Source: Shewanella psychrophila (lineage in GTDB: Bacteria > Pseudomonadota > Gammaproteobacteria > Enterobacterales > Shewanellaceae). Taken from it: DNA of 64,000 nt. The DNA lies in the NCBI RefSeq assembly GCF_002005305.1, contig NZ_CP014782.1, forward strand, positions 496,001-560,000, read 5' to 3'. The position numbers and the translations under genes were made by a program. Below are positions 1 to 9,031 of the stretch, piece by piece. Below the pieces are notes generated by a model, which was not told the origin of the DNA, ran no database searches, and was given only the letters and a program-made list of their open reading frames with translations. Every line of letters starts with the position of its first letter. The stretch's first letter is position 1.

Positions 1-1
1 C

Positions 2-148
2 CCTACCGGAATATTAACCGCCGAGATCTCACAAGAGATAAGTCGCAGTAAAGATCTGCGTCGTTGCAGTAATTGTCTCAAGACGGGTCATGAGAATGAC
101 GCGCTATTTTGTGATCACTGCGGTGGAGAGTTAGAAAGAGAGCTTTGA
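2..148 (+). CDS. C-terminal fragment of a zinc-ribbon protein (5' end outside window)
   Basis: The frame is open from the window edge to a TGA and has no start codon in view, so this is the last 48 codons of a longer gene. The visible part carries two CxxC pairs (CSNC and CDHC, about 16 residues apart) followed by GGEL near the C-terminus, which is a typical zinc-ribbon arrangement. The function of the whole protein cannot be judged from this tail. The 3' end of the gene forms the first unit of a tandem repeat that continues into the spacer. The MATE gene lies about 230 bases downstream on the same strand. Confidence 0.6.
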   Translation, partial: PTGILTAEISQEISRSKDLRRCSNCLKTGHENDALFCDHCGGELEREL

Positions 149-332
149 CGGTTCAATTTACAGCCATGAGAATGACGAGGCTAATGATGTGAACACTGCG
201 GTGGAGAGTTAGAAAGAGAGCTTTGACGGTTCAATTTACAGCCATGAGAATGACGAGGCTAATGATGTGATCACTGCGGTGGAGAGTTAGAAAGAGAGCT
301 TTGACGGTTCTATTTACAGCCATGAGAATGAC
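89..332. repeat. Tandem repeat of about 77 bp, three copies plus a partial fourth
   Basis: The units begin with CATGAGAATGAC at 89, 165, 243 and 321, giving lengths of 76, 78 and 78 bases and a last partial copy of 12 bases. Copy 1 contains the final codons and stop of the zinc-ribbon gene. Copies 2 and 3 repeat that gene tail after the stop codon and differ from each other at only a few positions. The pattern indicates recent tandem duplication of the 3' end of the gene. Confidence 0.9.
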
Positions 333-377
333 AAGTCCAGATAATTTAATACCAGCAAGACAGAATCAAGGATAGAA

Positions 378-1898
378 ATGACCACAGCTAAATTTGTTCA
401 AGGCCCAATCATGCGCCATATTCTGGTGATGAGTTCTACCGCAGCGGTGGGGATCTCAGCCCTCTTTGTGGTCGATTTGATTGATATTTTCTTCTTAAGT
501 TTACTAGGAGAGTTGGAGCTTGCCGCAGCGGTAGGTTATGCCGGCACAATTTCATTTTTTACCACATCAATAGGCATAGGGCTCTCTATAGCGCTGGGGG
601 CACTAGTATCACGCTCCATTGGTGCAAAACAAATGGACGTAGCCAGACGCTTGTTACTCAATAGCGCCATTGTCACCCTGATTATGTCGGTGATTGTATC
701 TGCGATTGTGGCCTTCTTTATTCCTGATCTTTTGGCTCTGGTCGGTGCTAAAGGCCATACTGCCGAGCTTGCCGCAGATTACTTGTACATTTTAGTACCA
801 TCATTACCTTTCATCTGTTTGGCCATGGCATTGGGCGCGGCGCTCAGAGCCGTGGGTGACGCTAAATTATCTATGATATCCACCTTAGTCGGGGGCGGCG
901 TCAATCTGGTATTAGACCCTATTTTTATCTTCGCCATGAGCATGGGGATCGAGGGTGCCGCTGTGGCGTCAGTACTGGCAAGATTGGCTGTTATGTTAGT
1001 GGCTGCCCGTGGTGTTATCGTTAAGCACAAACTTTTTGGTCAATTTGAACTCAATAGCTTTATTACAGATTTAAAACCCATTTTTGCCATTGCCGGGCCA
1101 GCCATGATGACCAATGTTGCTACGCCTATAGGTAATGCCGTCGTCACTCGGGCCATAGCCGATTTCGGTGATGGTTATGTAGCGGGATGGGCTGTATTAG
1201 GCCGTATCATTCCGGTGTCATTTGGCATGATATTCGCCCTTTCCGGTGCGGTTGGTCCTATTATCGGTCAGAACTTTGGTGCCCATGAATTTGACCGAGT
1301 GCGGGAGAGTCTGACTAAGGCACTGCAATTTTGTGTACTGTATGTGGTCAGTGTTTCCGTGATACTCATGTTACTTCAAGACCAGATTATCTCAGTGTTC
1401 GGCATGCAAGGGGAAAGTGCGGAGCTTATTCGCTTCTTCTGTACTTATATTGCGGTATTCTTTGTGTTCTCTGGGGCTCTTTTTGTTGCTAATGCTTCGT
1501 TTAATAATCTGGGTAAGGCTAAATACTCGACCTTCTTAAACGTGGGTAAGGCCACAATCGGCACCATACCTTTTGTTTATTTTGGTGCTAAGTGGGGCGG
1601 CGTTGAAGGAGTATTGATAGGGCAGGTTATTGGTAGTGTCATCTTTGGTATTTTGGGTGTGATCACCGCCTATGCCTTGGTTGAGAAAGTGAAACAAGCT
1701 TGCCTCAATGATACAGGCCTAGATCGCGACACATCAGCGAGTGACACAGATCCGTTAGATGCAGAGCTACTCCCGAGCAGCCCTAATCCTCTCTCTTCTT
1801 CATGTGCTCAAATGGCACAGATTAATGAAGAGCAAGACTGTGAGGCGAGTAACCAAGTAACCGAAGCTCTGAAAATTTCAGATCATAAAGCAAGCTAG
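378..1898 (+). CDS. MATE family multidrug/toxin efflux transporter
   Basis: This is a 506-residue inner-membrane protein with about twelve hydrophobic segments arranged as two MATE-like halves. Family members export drugs or metabolites in exchange for Na+ or H+. The ATG is preceded by AAGGAT at good spacing. The N-terminal half has MATE-like features (GPIMRHIL at the start, a GAALRAVGDAK loop). Roughly the last 70 residues, after the final membrane helix, form a hydrophilic Ser/Asp/Glu-rich tail that is longer than usual for the family. The substrate cannot be predicted. A strong terminator follows, so the gene is probably monocistronic. Confidence 0.88.
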   Translation: MTTAKFVQGPIMRHILVMSSTAAVGISALFVVDLIDIFFLSLLGELELAAAVGYAGTISFFTTSIGIGLSIALGALVSRSIGAKQMDVARRLLLNSAIVTLIMSVIVSAIVAFFIPDLLALVGAKGHTAELAADYLYILVPSLPFICLAMALGAALRAVGDAKLSMISTLVGGGVNLVLDPIFIFAMSMGIEGAAVASVLARLAVMLVAARGVIVKHKLFGQFELNSFITDLKPIFAIAGPAMMTNVATPIGNAVVTRAIADFGDGYVAGWAVLGRIIPVSFGMIFALSGAVGPIIGQNFGAHEFDRVRESLTKALQFCVLYVVSVSVILMLLQDQIISVFGMQGESAELIRFFCTYIAVFFVFSGALFVANASFNNLGKAKYSTFLNVGKATIGTIPFVYFGAKWGGVEGVLIGQVIGSVIFGILGVITAYALVEKVKQACLNDTGLDRDTSASDTDPLDAELLPSSPNPLSSSCAQMAQINEEQDCEASNQVTEALKISDHKAS

Positions 1899-1937
1899 TC
1901 TGGGTGACTAAAGACAACTAGTTAATCAATAGACAAG

Positions 1938-1964
1938 CAAAAGGGAGCCGCGGCTCCCTTTTTG
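1938..1964 (+). terminator. Rho-independent terminator of the MATE gene
   Basis: A perfect GC-rich inverted repeat (GGGAGCCG / CGGCTCCC) flanked by AAA and followed by TTTTT lies 40 bases after the MATE stop codon. Confidence 0.85.
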
Positions 1965-1999
1965 ATGAATACGTTAAATCTTATGCTAGTGAAAAACGC

Positions 2000-2224
2000 T
2001 TATTTAGCTTGGGCTTCAACTTCTGGCCCTGTGGCGGCTATTTCTTCAGAGCCGGTATTCTTATCTGCTGTGTCTTTTAATGCAGACTCTGCCTGCTCTT
2101 GAGCTAACATCTTTGCTCGATCAGACTTAGAGATATATTTCTTAATCGTAGGAGCTGTGTGCTTGTTTTTACGAGCTTTGGCGCGTTTTGCCGTTAGCTT
2201 GATCATTTTCTGTTTTTTATTCAT
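2000..2224 (-). CDS. DUF2986-type small basic protein
   Basis: This 74-residue protein has a strongly basic N-terminal half (about 17 Lys/Arg in the first 37 residues) and an acidic, Ala/Glu-rich C-terminal half. The KKYISKSDRAKM segment fits the DUF2986 family of small proteins found in Shewanella and Vibrio, as I recall it. No function is established. The charge pattern would suit nucleic-acid or ribosome contact, but that is speculation. It stands alone on the minus strand between the MATE gene and a lipoprotein gene. Confidence 0.7.
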   Translation of the reverse strand: MNKKQKMIKLTAKRAKARKNKHTAPTIKKYISKSDRAKMLAQEQAESALKDTADKNTGSEEIAATGPEVEAQAK

Positions 2225-2438
2225 GGCTCTCTACCGAACTGTTTGACTGATCTGACACTTATATAGTGGCAGATATTAACCGGACGCGGATTTTAACTTA
2301 ATCTACAACACCAATCCAGTCACAGCATCAATACTTATGCTATTTGTTAAGATAAGACGGGTTTGTCTCTCGTCTTGTGGTCGTTTTAACTTCGCTCTAT
2401 GGGGGTTAAGGCTTGAATCTTTGTAGTTTGATGTGAGC

Positions 2439-2885
2439 CTAAGAGGAAAACTTATCTCTATCCTTTTGGGTCGCCCCTTCATTGCACTCACCGCGGATTT
2501 CACCGCGATCGACCTCTATAAGCCGGCTTAACTCCATATAACCTTCTCGACAATAGCCCGTCATGTCTAATGTCTTAGATAAGCCAAGTTCTATCTGCTG
2601 GGTCCAATCAGTGAGATCGACTTCGTAGCGTCCAGAGCGAGAGCGTTTACTGCGCATGGCTTGCTCCATTCTTTGTTGATGGGGCATTTGGTCAATCGTG
2701 TCATTTGAGGTGGCGAGCTTAGCTTTATAAGTAAATAACTTGGTGCCATTAGTTCGAATATCGGTGTGTAATCTATCTTTGACCTTGCCTTCAAAATCAC
2801 TGGGGTCGGTCTTTTTGCTTGCACATCCCGCGATAACACTCAAGATGAATAGCGTAGATAAGGTTTTTATTAGGCATTTTTGCAT
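2439..2885 (-). CDS. Predicted lipoprotein of unknown function
   Basis: This 148-residue protein starts with a short basic stretch and a hydrophobic core ending in the lipobox VIAGC, so it should be lipid-anchored at Cys21. The mature part is hydrophilic and contains a late Cys pair (GYCREGY and GECNEGA, about 23 residues apart) that could form a disulfide in the periplasm. I do not recognise the family. It is the only open frame of this size here with a sensible export signal; the opposite-frame alternatives lack one. Confidence 0.7.
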   Translation of the reverse strand: MQKCLIKTLSTLFILSVIAGCASKKTDPSDFEGKVKDRLHTDIRTNGTKLFTYKAKLATSNDTIDQMPHQQRMEQAMRSKRSRSGRYEVDLTDWTQQIELGLSKTLDMTGYCREGYMELSRLIEVDRGEIRGECNEGATQKDRDKFSS

Positions 2886-3185
2886 CAGATTTATGTGTTC
2901 TTATTAGTATTATTTCTCGGCTGCAATATCAGCTTTCTTTACCCATAAGCATGAGAAAGCGGTAGTCGCAGAGGACATTATCAAGCCAGAATAGCGCAAT
3001 TAGGTCATGGACGCAGCATGATATACACTTTTTTACCTTAGGGACTCGTGAGCTTAATCGATGGACAATAACTAATTACTGATGAATTAAATGCTGATAT
3101 AGCTTGATGGGGATGTGGGGGGAGAAAACTAAGGCAGTAATTCAAAGTGAAATGATGTTACTGCCTAAGAGAGTGAAGCCGTAGG
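2886..3185. other. Intergenic stretch with no gene seen
   Basis: The 300 bases upstream of the lipoprotein gene and downstream of the glutaredoxin-like gene hold no plausible coding frame. They should contain the lipoprotein promoter. The only structure I see is the inverted repeat near the glutaredoxin end, listed separately. Confidence 0.5.
3126..3168 (-). terminator. Probable terminator of the glutaredoxin-like gene
   Basis: A nine-base inverted repeat (AGGCAGTAA / TTACTGCCT) with a 17-base loop lies just past the stop codon of the minus-strand gene. On that strand it is followed by TAGTTTTCTCC, an imperfect T-rich tract. Confidence 0.5.
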
Positions 3186-3542
3186 TTATGCGAAACGGGT
3201 ATCTAGATAACTGATAATATCCGAAGACTCATACATCCAACGTGTTTCACCATTTTCTTCGATTCGTAAGCAGGGCACCTTGGCCTTACCACCTTGATCA
3301 ACGAGGGTTTGCTGATGGTCATTTTGCTTGGCATCTATCGTGGCAATATTCAGCCCCTGGCGACGCATGGCGCGACGAACTTTGACGCAAAATGGGCAAG
3401 CCTTGTATTGGTATAGGGTCAACAACTCAGTTTCATTATCAATTTTTGCTTGCTCATCCGAAGGACGTTTACGTTTCTTGGGAGTGAAGATAAAATTAAG
3501 AGTAAGTATGATACGGCCTAAAAGCCAACGAACAACAAACAT
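3186..3542 (-). CDS. Membrane-anchored glutaredoxin-like protein
   Basis: This 118-residue protein has an N-terminal hydrophobic helix (about residues 3-20), a basic linker, and a glutaredoxin/GST-N thioredoxin-fold domain from about residue 40. The redox motif is CPFC, the cis-proline motif is KVPCL, and YESSDIISYL matches the glutathione-binding end of the fold. It probably acts as a thiol-disulfide oxidoreductase tethered to the inner membrane; with the basic linker after the helix the domain would face the cytoplasm. A small solo Grx domain with a membrane anchor is less common than soluble Grx. Confidence 0.78.
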   Translation of the reverse strand: MFVVRWLLGRIILTLNFIFTPKKRKRPSDEQAKIDNETELLTLYQYKACPFCVKVRRAMRRQGLNIATIDAKQNDHQQTLVDQGGKAKVPCLRIEENGETRWMYESSDIISYLDTRFA

Positions 3543-3611
3543 GAACTACCTCTGATAAAGTCTGAAAACGGCAAGAGTGTAACTCATGTCTGCTTAATAT
3601 TGAATCTTTGT

Positions 3612-6600
3612 TTAATCGGCACCTAATGTAAGTAAGGCTTCCTGTGCTCCGTGGTTAATATCAATTCGGCTGTCTAGGAGGAAAATTCTCGACGGCGGGA
3701 TCTTATTGATCTCGACCAAGTGTGTTTTTACCGCGCTCGCTCTAGAGCTGGCCAAGGTGCCTAATATGCCATCATCGACAACTTGCTTGTTCAAACTGAA
3801 GTTATATAAGGCGATGTGCCATAGCGTCTGCAACTTCTCTTGGTCAAGTTCGGCCTCTTCGGTATGTTCTTTTTCAATACTGAGTTTTAGCTCACTCGCG
3901 CTCAAGCCCGTTTCCTGTTTATATACGTTAATCAGCGCCTCTGAGAGCGTCCCTTCTGTGGGGAAGTTACTGGCCGAAAGTTCACTTGGTAGCGACTCTA
4001 TCTCTGTTTGGCTTAAGTCCGCCAGTTTTTGGTGCAACATCTGCTCCTTGAGAGTACGGGAGTCAGTAACGGCATCGATGGCACCCTCTATGCTTAGGGT
4101 TAATTTAGGTCGGTCGAGTAGGGCCTTGGCCAGAGTGGCAAGCTTCTCCTGCTCATCGGTTGAAATCTGAGTTTGACCGGATTCAAAGGCTATCTTATCA
4201 AGTTGCTCGTCGTCATCGAACAAGCCCGCTAGTAAGGTAAAAGGAGCGGTGACGGCTTTAGTTATCACATTGGTAAAGGCCGTCATTATTATGCTGCCAA
4301 AACTGAAACTCGGCGAGTCCAGATCGCCAGAGACATCAAGTCCCAGATCTATGACTCCATGCCTGTCCTGCAACAGAGCAATTGCTAAGGTGACTGGCAG
4401 CGTAGTAGCCAGGCTACTGTCGCTGGGCTTGCCCAGTTGAAGTTGGTCTACCACCAGGTGATTACTGCCTTTGAGCCTGTTGTTTTCCAGCTGGTAATTG
4501 AGAGATAAAGACAGTTGCCCCTTATCGATATAGTAACCGGCATAAGTGCCGGAATAGGGGTTAACCGATGTCAGCTCAACACTGTTGAAATTGAGGGCAA
4601 GATCTAAGTAAGGCATTTCAAGTAGGGGGTTGAGCTCCCCCTTGAGTGTGACCGGGGCGTACTTATCAATCTTGCCCTTGATGTCCACCGAGGCAGGAAG
4701 CTTAGCAGTGGATGATAATTTGTCTACGGTACCCTCTAATTGCTCAATGCTGGCGGCGAAACTAGGTGTCAAAGAGTTATCGGCAAAGAAAGTAGAGCCT
4801 TGTTTGAAACGAATTTTACCTATGTCAATTTCAAGGGGGGCTTGGGGCTCTGTTTTTGCCACCTTTGGAGTTTTGCTTGATTGTTCAGGGGAGGATTTGA
4901 CCAACAGGGCTTGGATATTGGTGCTCTTGTCTTCGGCAATGATGATGCGTCCGTATGGCTTGGTAAAATCGACGCTCTCTATGGATAACTTATTTTTCTC
5001 TTGATCGAAAACAAGTCGATTGACCGACATAGATTGCCATTTAGTTAAGGTTTTCTTGTGCAGCTTGTCCTGCACCAATAACTGGTCGACGTTAATATCT
5101 CCAGCGAAATATAGCGCTTTATCTGATCCTGCTGTCAGGCTTCCCTTGGTATTGAGCTCACCCTGCTTCAAGTCGATATTTATGTATGGCTGCAAGTAGG
5201 CTTGGAGTTGTCTGAGATCAAATTTAGACAATGCGATATCGGCTTTTAATGTCTCTTGTTTGGCATCTACTGAGCCTGAAGATTCGAATGTGCCTTTATC
5301 ATTGATGACAAGGTCCAAGCGGTATTCAATGGGAGATTCAAGATCTGAATGGATTTCGCTCGTGCTCAGGTTGAATGGGAATATTCGCCATGGAGTATTG
5401 TCTGTGAGTCGATTTTCTACCAAGTTTAGGTCGTAGTCTTTAACCGACACATTCGTAATGACCGCCGACCAGGTTGAGGTGTTGGCTGGCTTGTTCTCAG
5501 GTTGCGGTTTAGCTTCTTGTTGGGCAGAGGCTGTTTCTTGCTGCGCCGACTTAGGAGGTTGCTCCTTAACTGAGGTGCCAACAGGCATAAACAGGGGAAG
5601 AATATCCAGCCCCTGTTTTGTCAGGCTAGCGTTAAGGGATAATTTCTCTGTTTCTACACTGGCAATTTCGACCTGTTTATCGGCTAAATTGAGCCTGATG
5701 CCATTTACGCTAAATAGAGGAAGAGAAAGTAATGGACGCTGGCCGTCGACGAAGGAGATATTCTCCAATGAGAAATGGCCATCTTGGGTGAGCAGCTGAA
5801 GGGGCTGGTCTTTTTTAGCTTGGATCTCGAAATGGCTGTTAAAGCTGAACTGGCCGGTACTGAGTTCTGCTTTAACATCGTCGGCGATAAATGACCAAAA
5901 TTGTGGTAATTGAATCGCCGTGAGTTGCAGCTCGCCTATGATGTTTAATGGAGATAGTTGTAGCTTGCCTTGGGTGGCAATTTCTCCGCCATTTTGTCCC
6001 ACAAATCGGATTGAAAAATGATTACTGCCGTTACCATTACTATCGAAGTTTTTTAGGGTGTCGAACGCTTTCAAATGCAGTGTCATGGCGGGATAGTGGA
6101 GACGGCTATGGGAGACTTTATCTGTATAGAGAAGTTCGGCATTTAGAATAGACAGGTCGTTGACCTTAATATGAGGCAGACCGGTAGGTTCTTCTGTTTG
6201 ATTGTTAGCGGTCACATTAGCGTCATTACTTGCCAACTCATGGATGATATCTGAAAAATTAAAGACGTATGAATCTGGCTGGTTGAGGCGTTCCAGTAAG
6301 GCATAAGGTTTCTCCAGAGTGACATGATCGACACTGAGGGCTCTGTTTATCACAGAGCGCCAAAAATCCAGTTGGAAGGTCAGTTTACCGAAGCCGACGA
6401 AGCTGGAGTTATCTTTCTCCTGAATACTAAAATCGGTCAAGGATACCTTGAGGGTGAATGGGTTGATGGAGATATCCTCAAGCACCACGGGACGCTGGAG
6501 CATAGACGATAATGCTTGAGGTACTTGTTTATGAGCAAGGTAAGGGACCAGCAATCCGAGCAAAGCGGTGAAAATAAGGTAAATAGTTAACAAAATCGTC

Positions 6601-6665
6601 AGGTATCGATGATACTTAGGTAGATTGCGAAATTTGATAGCCAATTGGGTGAATGGTTTTGACAT
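3612..6665 (-). CDS. DUF748 family AsmA-like envelope protein
   Basis: This 1017-residue protein has one N-terminal membrane helix (about residues 20-45) and then a long beta-strand-rich periplasmic region. Segments such as ISINPFTLKVSLTDFSIQ and the repeated blocks around residues 400-830 fit DUF748, a family related to AsmA/TamB-like proteins thought to bridge the periplasm and carry lipids. A Gln/Glu/Pro/Ala-rich linker lies at about residues 365-395. A helical region in the last 200 residues ends in a short OmpA-like tail (SRIDINHGA). Lipid transport is a clan-level inference. The gene is monocistronic. Confidence 0.75.
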   Translation of the reverse strand: MSKPFTQLAIKFRNLPKYHRYLTILLTIYLIFTALLGLLVPYLAHKQVPQALSSMLQRPVVLEDISINPFTLKVSLTDFSIQEKDNSSFVGFGKLTFQLDFWRSVINRALSVDHVTLEKPYALLERLNQPDSYVFNFSDIIHELASNDANVTANNQTEEPTGLPHIKVNDLSILNAELLYTDKVSHSRLHYPAMTLHLKAFDTLKNFDSNGNGSNHFSIRFVGQNGGEIATQGKLQLSPLNIIGELQLTAIQLPQFWSFIADDVKAELSTGQFSFNSHFEIQAKKDQPLQLLTQDGHFSLENISFVDGQRPLLSLPLFSVNGIRLNLADKQVEIASVETEKLSLNASLTKQGLDILPLFMPVGTSVKEQPPKSAQQETASAQQEAKPQPENKPANTSTWSAVITNVSVKDYDLNLVENRLTDNTPWRIFPFNLSTSEIHSDLESPIEYRLDLVINDKGTFESSGSVDAKQETLKADIALSKFDLRQLQAYLQPYINIDLKQGELNTKGSLTAGSDKALYFAGDINVDQLLVQDKLHKKTLTKWQSMSVNRLVFDQEKNKLSIESVDFTKPYGRIIIAEDKSTNIQALLVKSSPEQSSKTPKVAKTEPQAPLEIDIGKIRFKQGSTFFADNSLTPSFAASIEQLEGTVDKLSSTAKLPASVDIKGKIDKYAPVTLKGELNPLLEMPYLDLALNFNSVELTSVNPYSGTYAGYYIDKGQLSLSLNYQLENNRLKGSNHLVVDQLQLGKPSDSSLATTLPVTLAIALLQDRHGVIDLGLDVSGDLDSPSFSFGSIIMTAFTNVITKAVTAPFTLLAGLFDDDEQLDKIAFESGQTQISTDEQEKLATLAKALLDRPKLTLSIEGAIDAVTDSRTLKEQMLHQKLADLSQTEIESLPSELSASNFPTEGTLSEALINVYKQETGLSASELKLSIEKEHTEEAELDQEKLQTLWHIALYNFSLNKQVVDDGILGTLASSRASAVKTHLVEINKIPPSRIFLLDSRIDINHGAQEALLTLGAD

Positions 6666-6807
6666 TTGAGGCCTATTTACTTAATTGTACGAAGAATCTT
6701 CCAGTTAACTGGTATTTTAGCTAACTTGATGGCTTTGTTATAGAAATGTTTTGGGCTATTGCTCGTTATTATGCGAGAAATGATGAAAATGGACACAGAG
6801 TGAACGG

Positions 6808-7827
6808 ATGACAAGATTTTATTTCGATGGCCAAGGTTTTGATGCCCAATCTGATGAGACAGTGTTAGACACCTTGATCAGAGAGGGGCATCAAGTTAAT
6901 TACTCATGTAAGAAGGGATCATGTAAAACCTGTCTGGTAAAGCATGTGGATGGCGAACTCTCCATGGGGTCGCAGCGAGGGTTAACCTTGACCTTAAAAC
7001 GGGAGCATTATCTCTGTGCCTGTCAATGTAAGCCCACTCCAGGATTAAAACTTAAATCTGTTTTGGCGCAGGAACTCTTTATTTCGGCCCAAATCCACTC
7101 AAAACAATATTTATCTGACTCTGTGGTGAAAATTAAACTGAAGCTACCGGAGAAGATTAATCATTGTGCTGGTCAATACATCAACTTACGCCGTTTCGAT
7201 GGCTTAACTCGGAGTTATGCCATCACTAACGACCCCTTGGGAGAGTTTATCGAGCTCCATGTCAAAAGGAAATATAACGGTCAGTTCAGCGATTGGTTAT
7301 TTAATCATGCCAGTGTTGGTGAAGGTCTGTTGTTACAGGGACCTTGGGGACATTGCTGTTATTCTACTGCTTATATTGAAGATGACATCAGCTTGATTGC
7401 CAGTGGCACAGGCTTGGGCCCGGTATATGGAATAGCACTCGATGCACTTAAAAGCGGCCATAGAGGACAAATAAACTTGTATCATGGTGCCAGAAATAAT
7501 GCCGAACTATATCAACATTCAAGTTTGTTACAGCTCATGTTAGAGCATAGAAATTTTACTTATCATGGATGTGTTGCCACACAGAAAACAGACGCCCAGC
7601 CCATGAGCCGAGTACAGCAAGGCGATCCCTTTGATATCGCTATGATGCACTTTCCTGTGAAGGTTGAATCAGGAAATAGGAGTCGGCATCGGGTGTATCT
7701 CTGCGGAGAACCGGATTTTGTTTTGAGAGGTCAGGCATCGGTATTTCTAAATGGCGTACAACTTAATAGGATCCACGTGCTGTCATTTGATTACAAAGAT
7801 CTGAGGAGTGTGTCCAGAAGTTTATAG
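6808..7827 (+). CDS. 2Fe-2S ferredoxin/flavin reductase electron-transfer protein
   Basis: This 339-residue protein has three domains. A plant-type [2Fe-2S] ferredoxin domain comes first, with ligands C34, C39, C42 and C72 in the canonical CX4CX2CX29C spacing. A FAD-binding barrel follows (about residues 88-190, RSYAITN motif), then an NAD(P)-binding domain (GTGLGP at about 200, and a CGEPDFV motif near 293). The order resembles reductase components of ring-hydroxylating dioxygenases and NqrF-like proteins: NAD(P)H to FAD to 2Fe-2S to an unknown acceptor. No oxygenase or partner gene is adjacent, so the acceptor is unknown. Confidence 0.82.
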   Translation: MTRFYFDGQGFDAQSDETVLDTLIREGHQVNYSCKKGSCKTCLVKHVDGELSMGSQRGLTLTLKREHYLCACQCKPTPGLKLKSVLAQELFISAQIHSKQYLSDSVVKIKLKLPEKINHCAGQYINLRRFDGLTRSYAITNDPLGEFIELHVKRKYNGQFSDWLFNHASVGEGLLLQGPWGHCCYSTAYIEDDISLIASGTGLGPVYGIALDALKSGHRGQINLYHGARNNAELYQHSSLLQLMLEHRNFTYHGCVATQKTDAQPMSRVQQGDPFDIAMMHFPVKVESGNRSRHRVYLCGEPDFVLRGQASVFLNGVQLNRIHVLSFDYKDLRSVSRSL

Positions 7828-7851
7828 AACCGACAAAATAAATATCCCTCT

Positions 7852-8238
7852 TTATTCGTCGCGATTCTTATAAGTGATTGCGGCTATGATGGCGCCAGCA
7901 GGGTCTTGTATCCAACAAAATCGACCAATATTGGGAATATCTTCTGGCCCATATAGTAAATCTCCCCCTAAGGTTTTCGCCTTGATTGCAACCTCATCAA
8001 CATCAGCTACTGTGATGTATCCCGTCCAGTGACTCGGCATTTTAGAGCAGGGGTTTGGTGCTATTCCACCTATACTAATGCCCTGATTTTCTATGATGTA
8101 GTAGGGACCTTGTGGCATGTTCATTTTTTTAAATGTCCAACCGAAGATCTCCCCGTAGAAACCCATTGAATCTTTGCAATTGTTCGATGTCAATTCATGC
8201 CAGCTCAATGTACCCGGAGTCTTAAATGGTGAGCCCAT
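7852..8238 (-). CDS. VOC (glyoxalase/dioxygenase-fold) family protein
   Basis: This 128-residue single VOC domain opens with GTLSWHELTSNNCKDSMGFY and contains IFGWTFKKM and DPAGAIIAAI, typical of the YdeM/CFP30-like subfamily. The His and the final metal-site region are present but the substrate is unknown. It converges on the reductase gene with only 24 bases between stop codons. A second, unrelated-looking VOC gene lies about 1.6 kb away. Confidence 0.8.
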   Translation of the reverse strand: MGSPFKTPGTLSWHELTSNNCKDSMGFYGEIFGWTFKKMNMPQGPYYIIENQGISIGGIAPNPCSKMPSHWTGYITVADVDEVAIKAKTLGGDLLYGPEDIPNIGRFCWIQDPAGAIIAAITYKNRDE

Positions 8239-8275
8239 TGGAATGTCCTTTATTGAGTGAATGGATAAATACGAC

Positions 8276-8295
8276 TTAATACCAAGTGGTATTAA
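8276..8295. repeat. Inverted repeat TTAATACCA-AG-TGGTATTAA
   Basis: This is a perfect 9-2-9 palindrome, 38 bases upstream of the VOC gene. Half-copies of the same motif (CAATTGGTATTA near 13303, and TAATACCAATTC just after the porin stop near 48522) occur elsewhere in the window. That suggests a small dispersed palindromic element rather than a gene-specific operator, although an operator role is possible. Confidence 0.55.
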
Positions 8296-8471
8296 AGGCT
8301 GAGTTTCAAGTGTAGTTCAGCTGGTGGTTTTTAATTATTTTAGTTCTAAAATTCACCTATGAAATTTATTTCTATGTGTTAAGGTTATGTAACTGAAAGG
8401 GAAGTTGATGACAGTAAAATATGTCATTACTCGGTACGTCATTGACATCGACATTATTTCAAGGAATGAAA

Positions 8472-8882
8472 ATGCACATTAGAATCGCCACTGATGAAGA
8501 TCTACGCTCGTTAACACCATTATTTGACGAGTATAGGAAAAGCTTAGGTCAAGACTCTCGTTTAGCTGACTGTAAAGAGTTTATCGAAAGCCGATTACAA
8601 GAAAATGATTCTGTAATATTCATTGCCTTTCTGGTGGACATCCCCGTTGGATTTATTCAACTTTACCCCTCATTTTCATCAGTTTTACTCAAACCACTCT
8701 GGTATTTTGACGATCTTTTTGTGGCTGAACCCTATAGAAAAAGAGGCATAGGCACCGAACTGGTAAAGAAAGCCAAAGAGCTTGCCGATGAGACTCAAGT
8801 GTTGGCGGTTCGCCGAGAAAAGATTGAAGGCAATGGTTTTGTGTCTATTGACTCACTGGCGCTATTTGAGACTCAAGTTTAA
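8472..8882 (+). CDS. GNAT family N-acetyltransferase, possibly internally deleted
   Basis: The likely start is the ATG giving MHIRIATDEDL, because AAGGA lies six bases before it; an upstream in-frame ATG has no such site. The 136-residue product has the GNAT N-terminal motif, central strands, and the acetyl-CoA loop RKRGIGTELVKKA. The C-terminal end is abnormal. The usual stretch between the last core strand and the final Y-x-x-x-GF motif is missing, so LAVRR runs almost directly into EGNGF. This may be an in-frame deletion of a dozen or so residues that impairs activity. The substrate is unknown. Confidence 0.72.
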   Translation: MHIRIATDEDLRSLTPLFDEYRKSLGQDSRLADCKEFIESRLQENDSVIFIAFLVDIPVGFIQLYPSFSSVLLKPLWYFDDLFVAEPYRKRGIGTELVKKAKELADETQVLAVRREKIEGNGFVSIDSLALFETQV

Positions 8883-8894
8883 AGTCATAAAATT

Positions 8895-8920
8895 TGCCTG
8901 ACAGCACGTCAGGCATTTGT
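8895..8920 (+). terminator. Terminator after the GNAT gene
   Basis: An eight-base stem (TGCCTGAC / GTCAGGCA) with a five-base loop is followed by TTTGTCCTG. The T-tract is short. Confidence 0.6.
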
Positions 8921-9031
8921 CCTGTTATTTGTCGCCATGCCAGAAACAATGTCACGCCATAATTACTGAAAGCTCAGCTAGCTATGATATTATAAGGAGT
9001 TTTGTAGCTGTTTTAATTTTGGAGCAACAGA

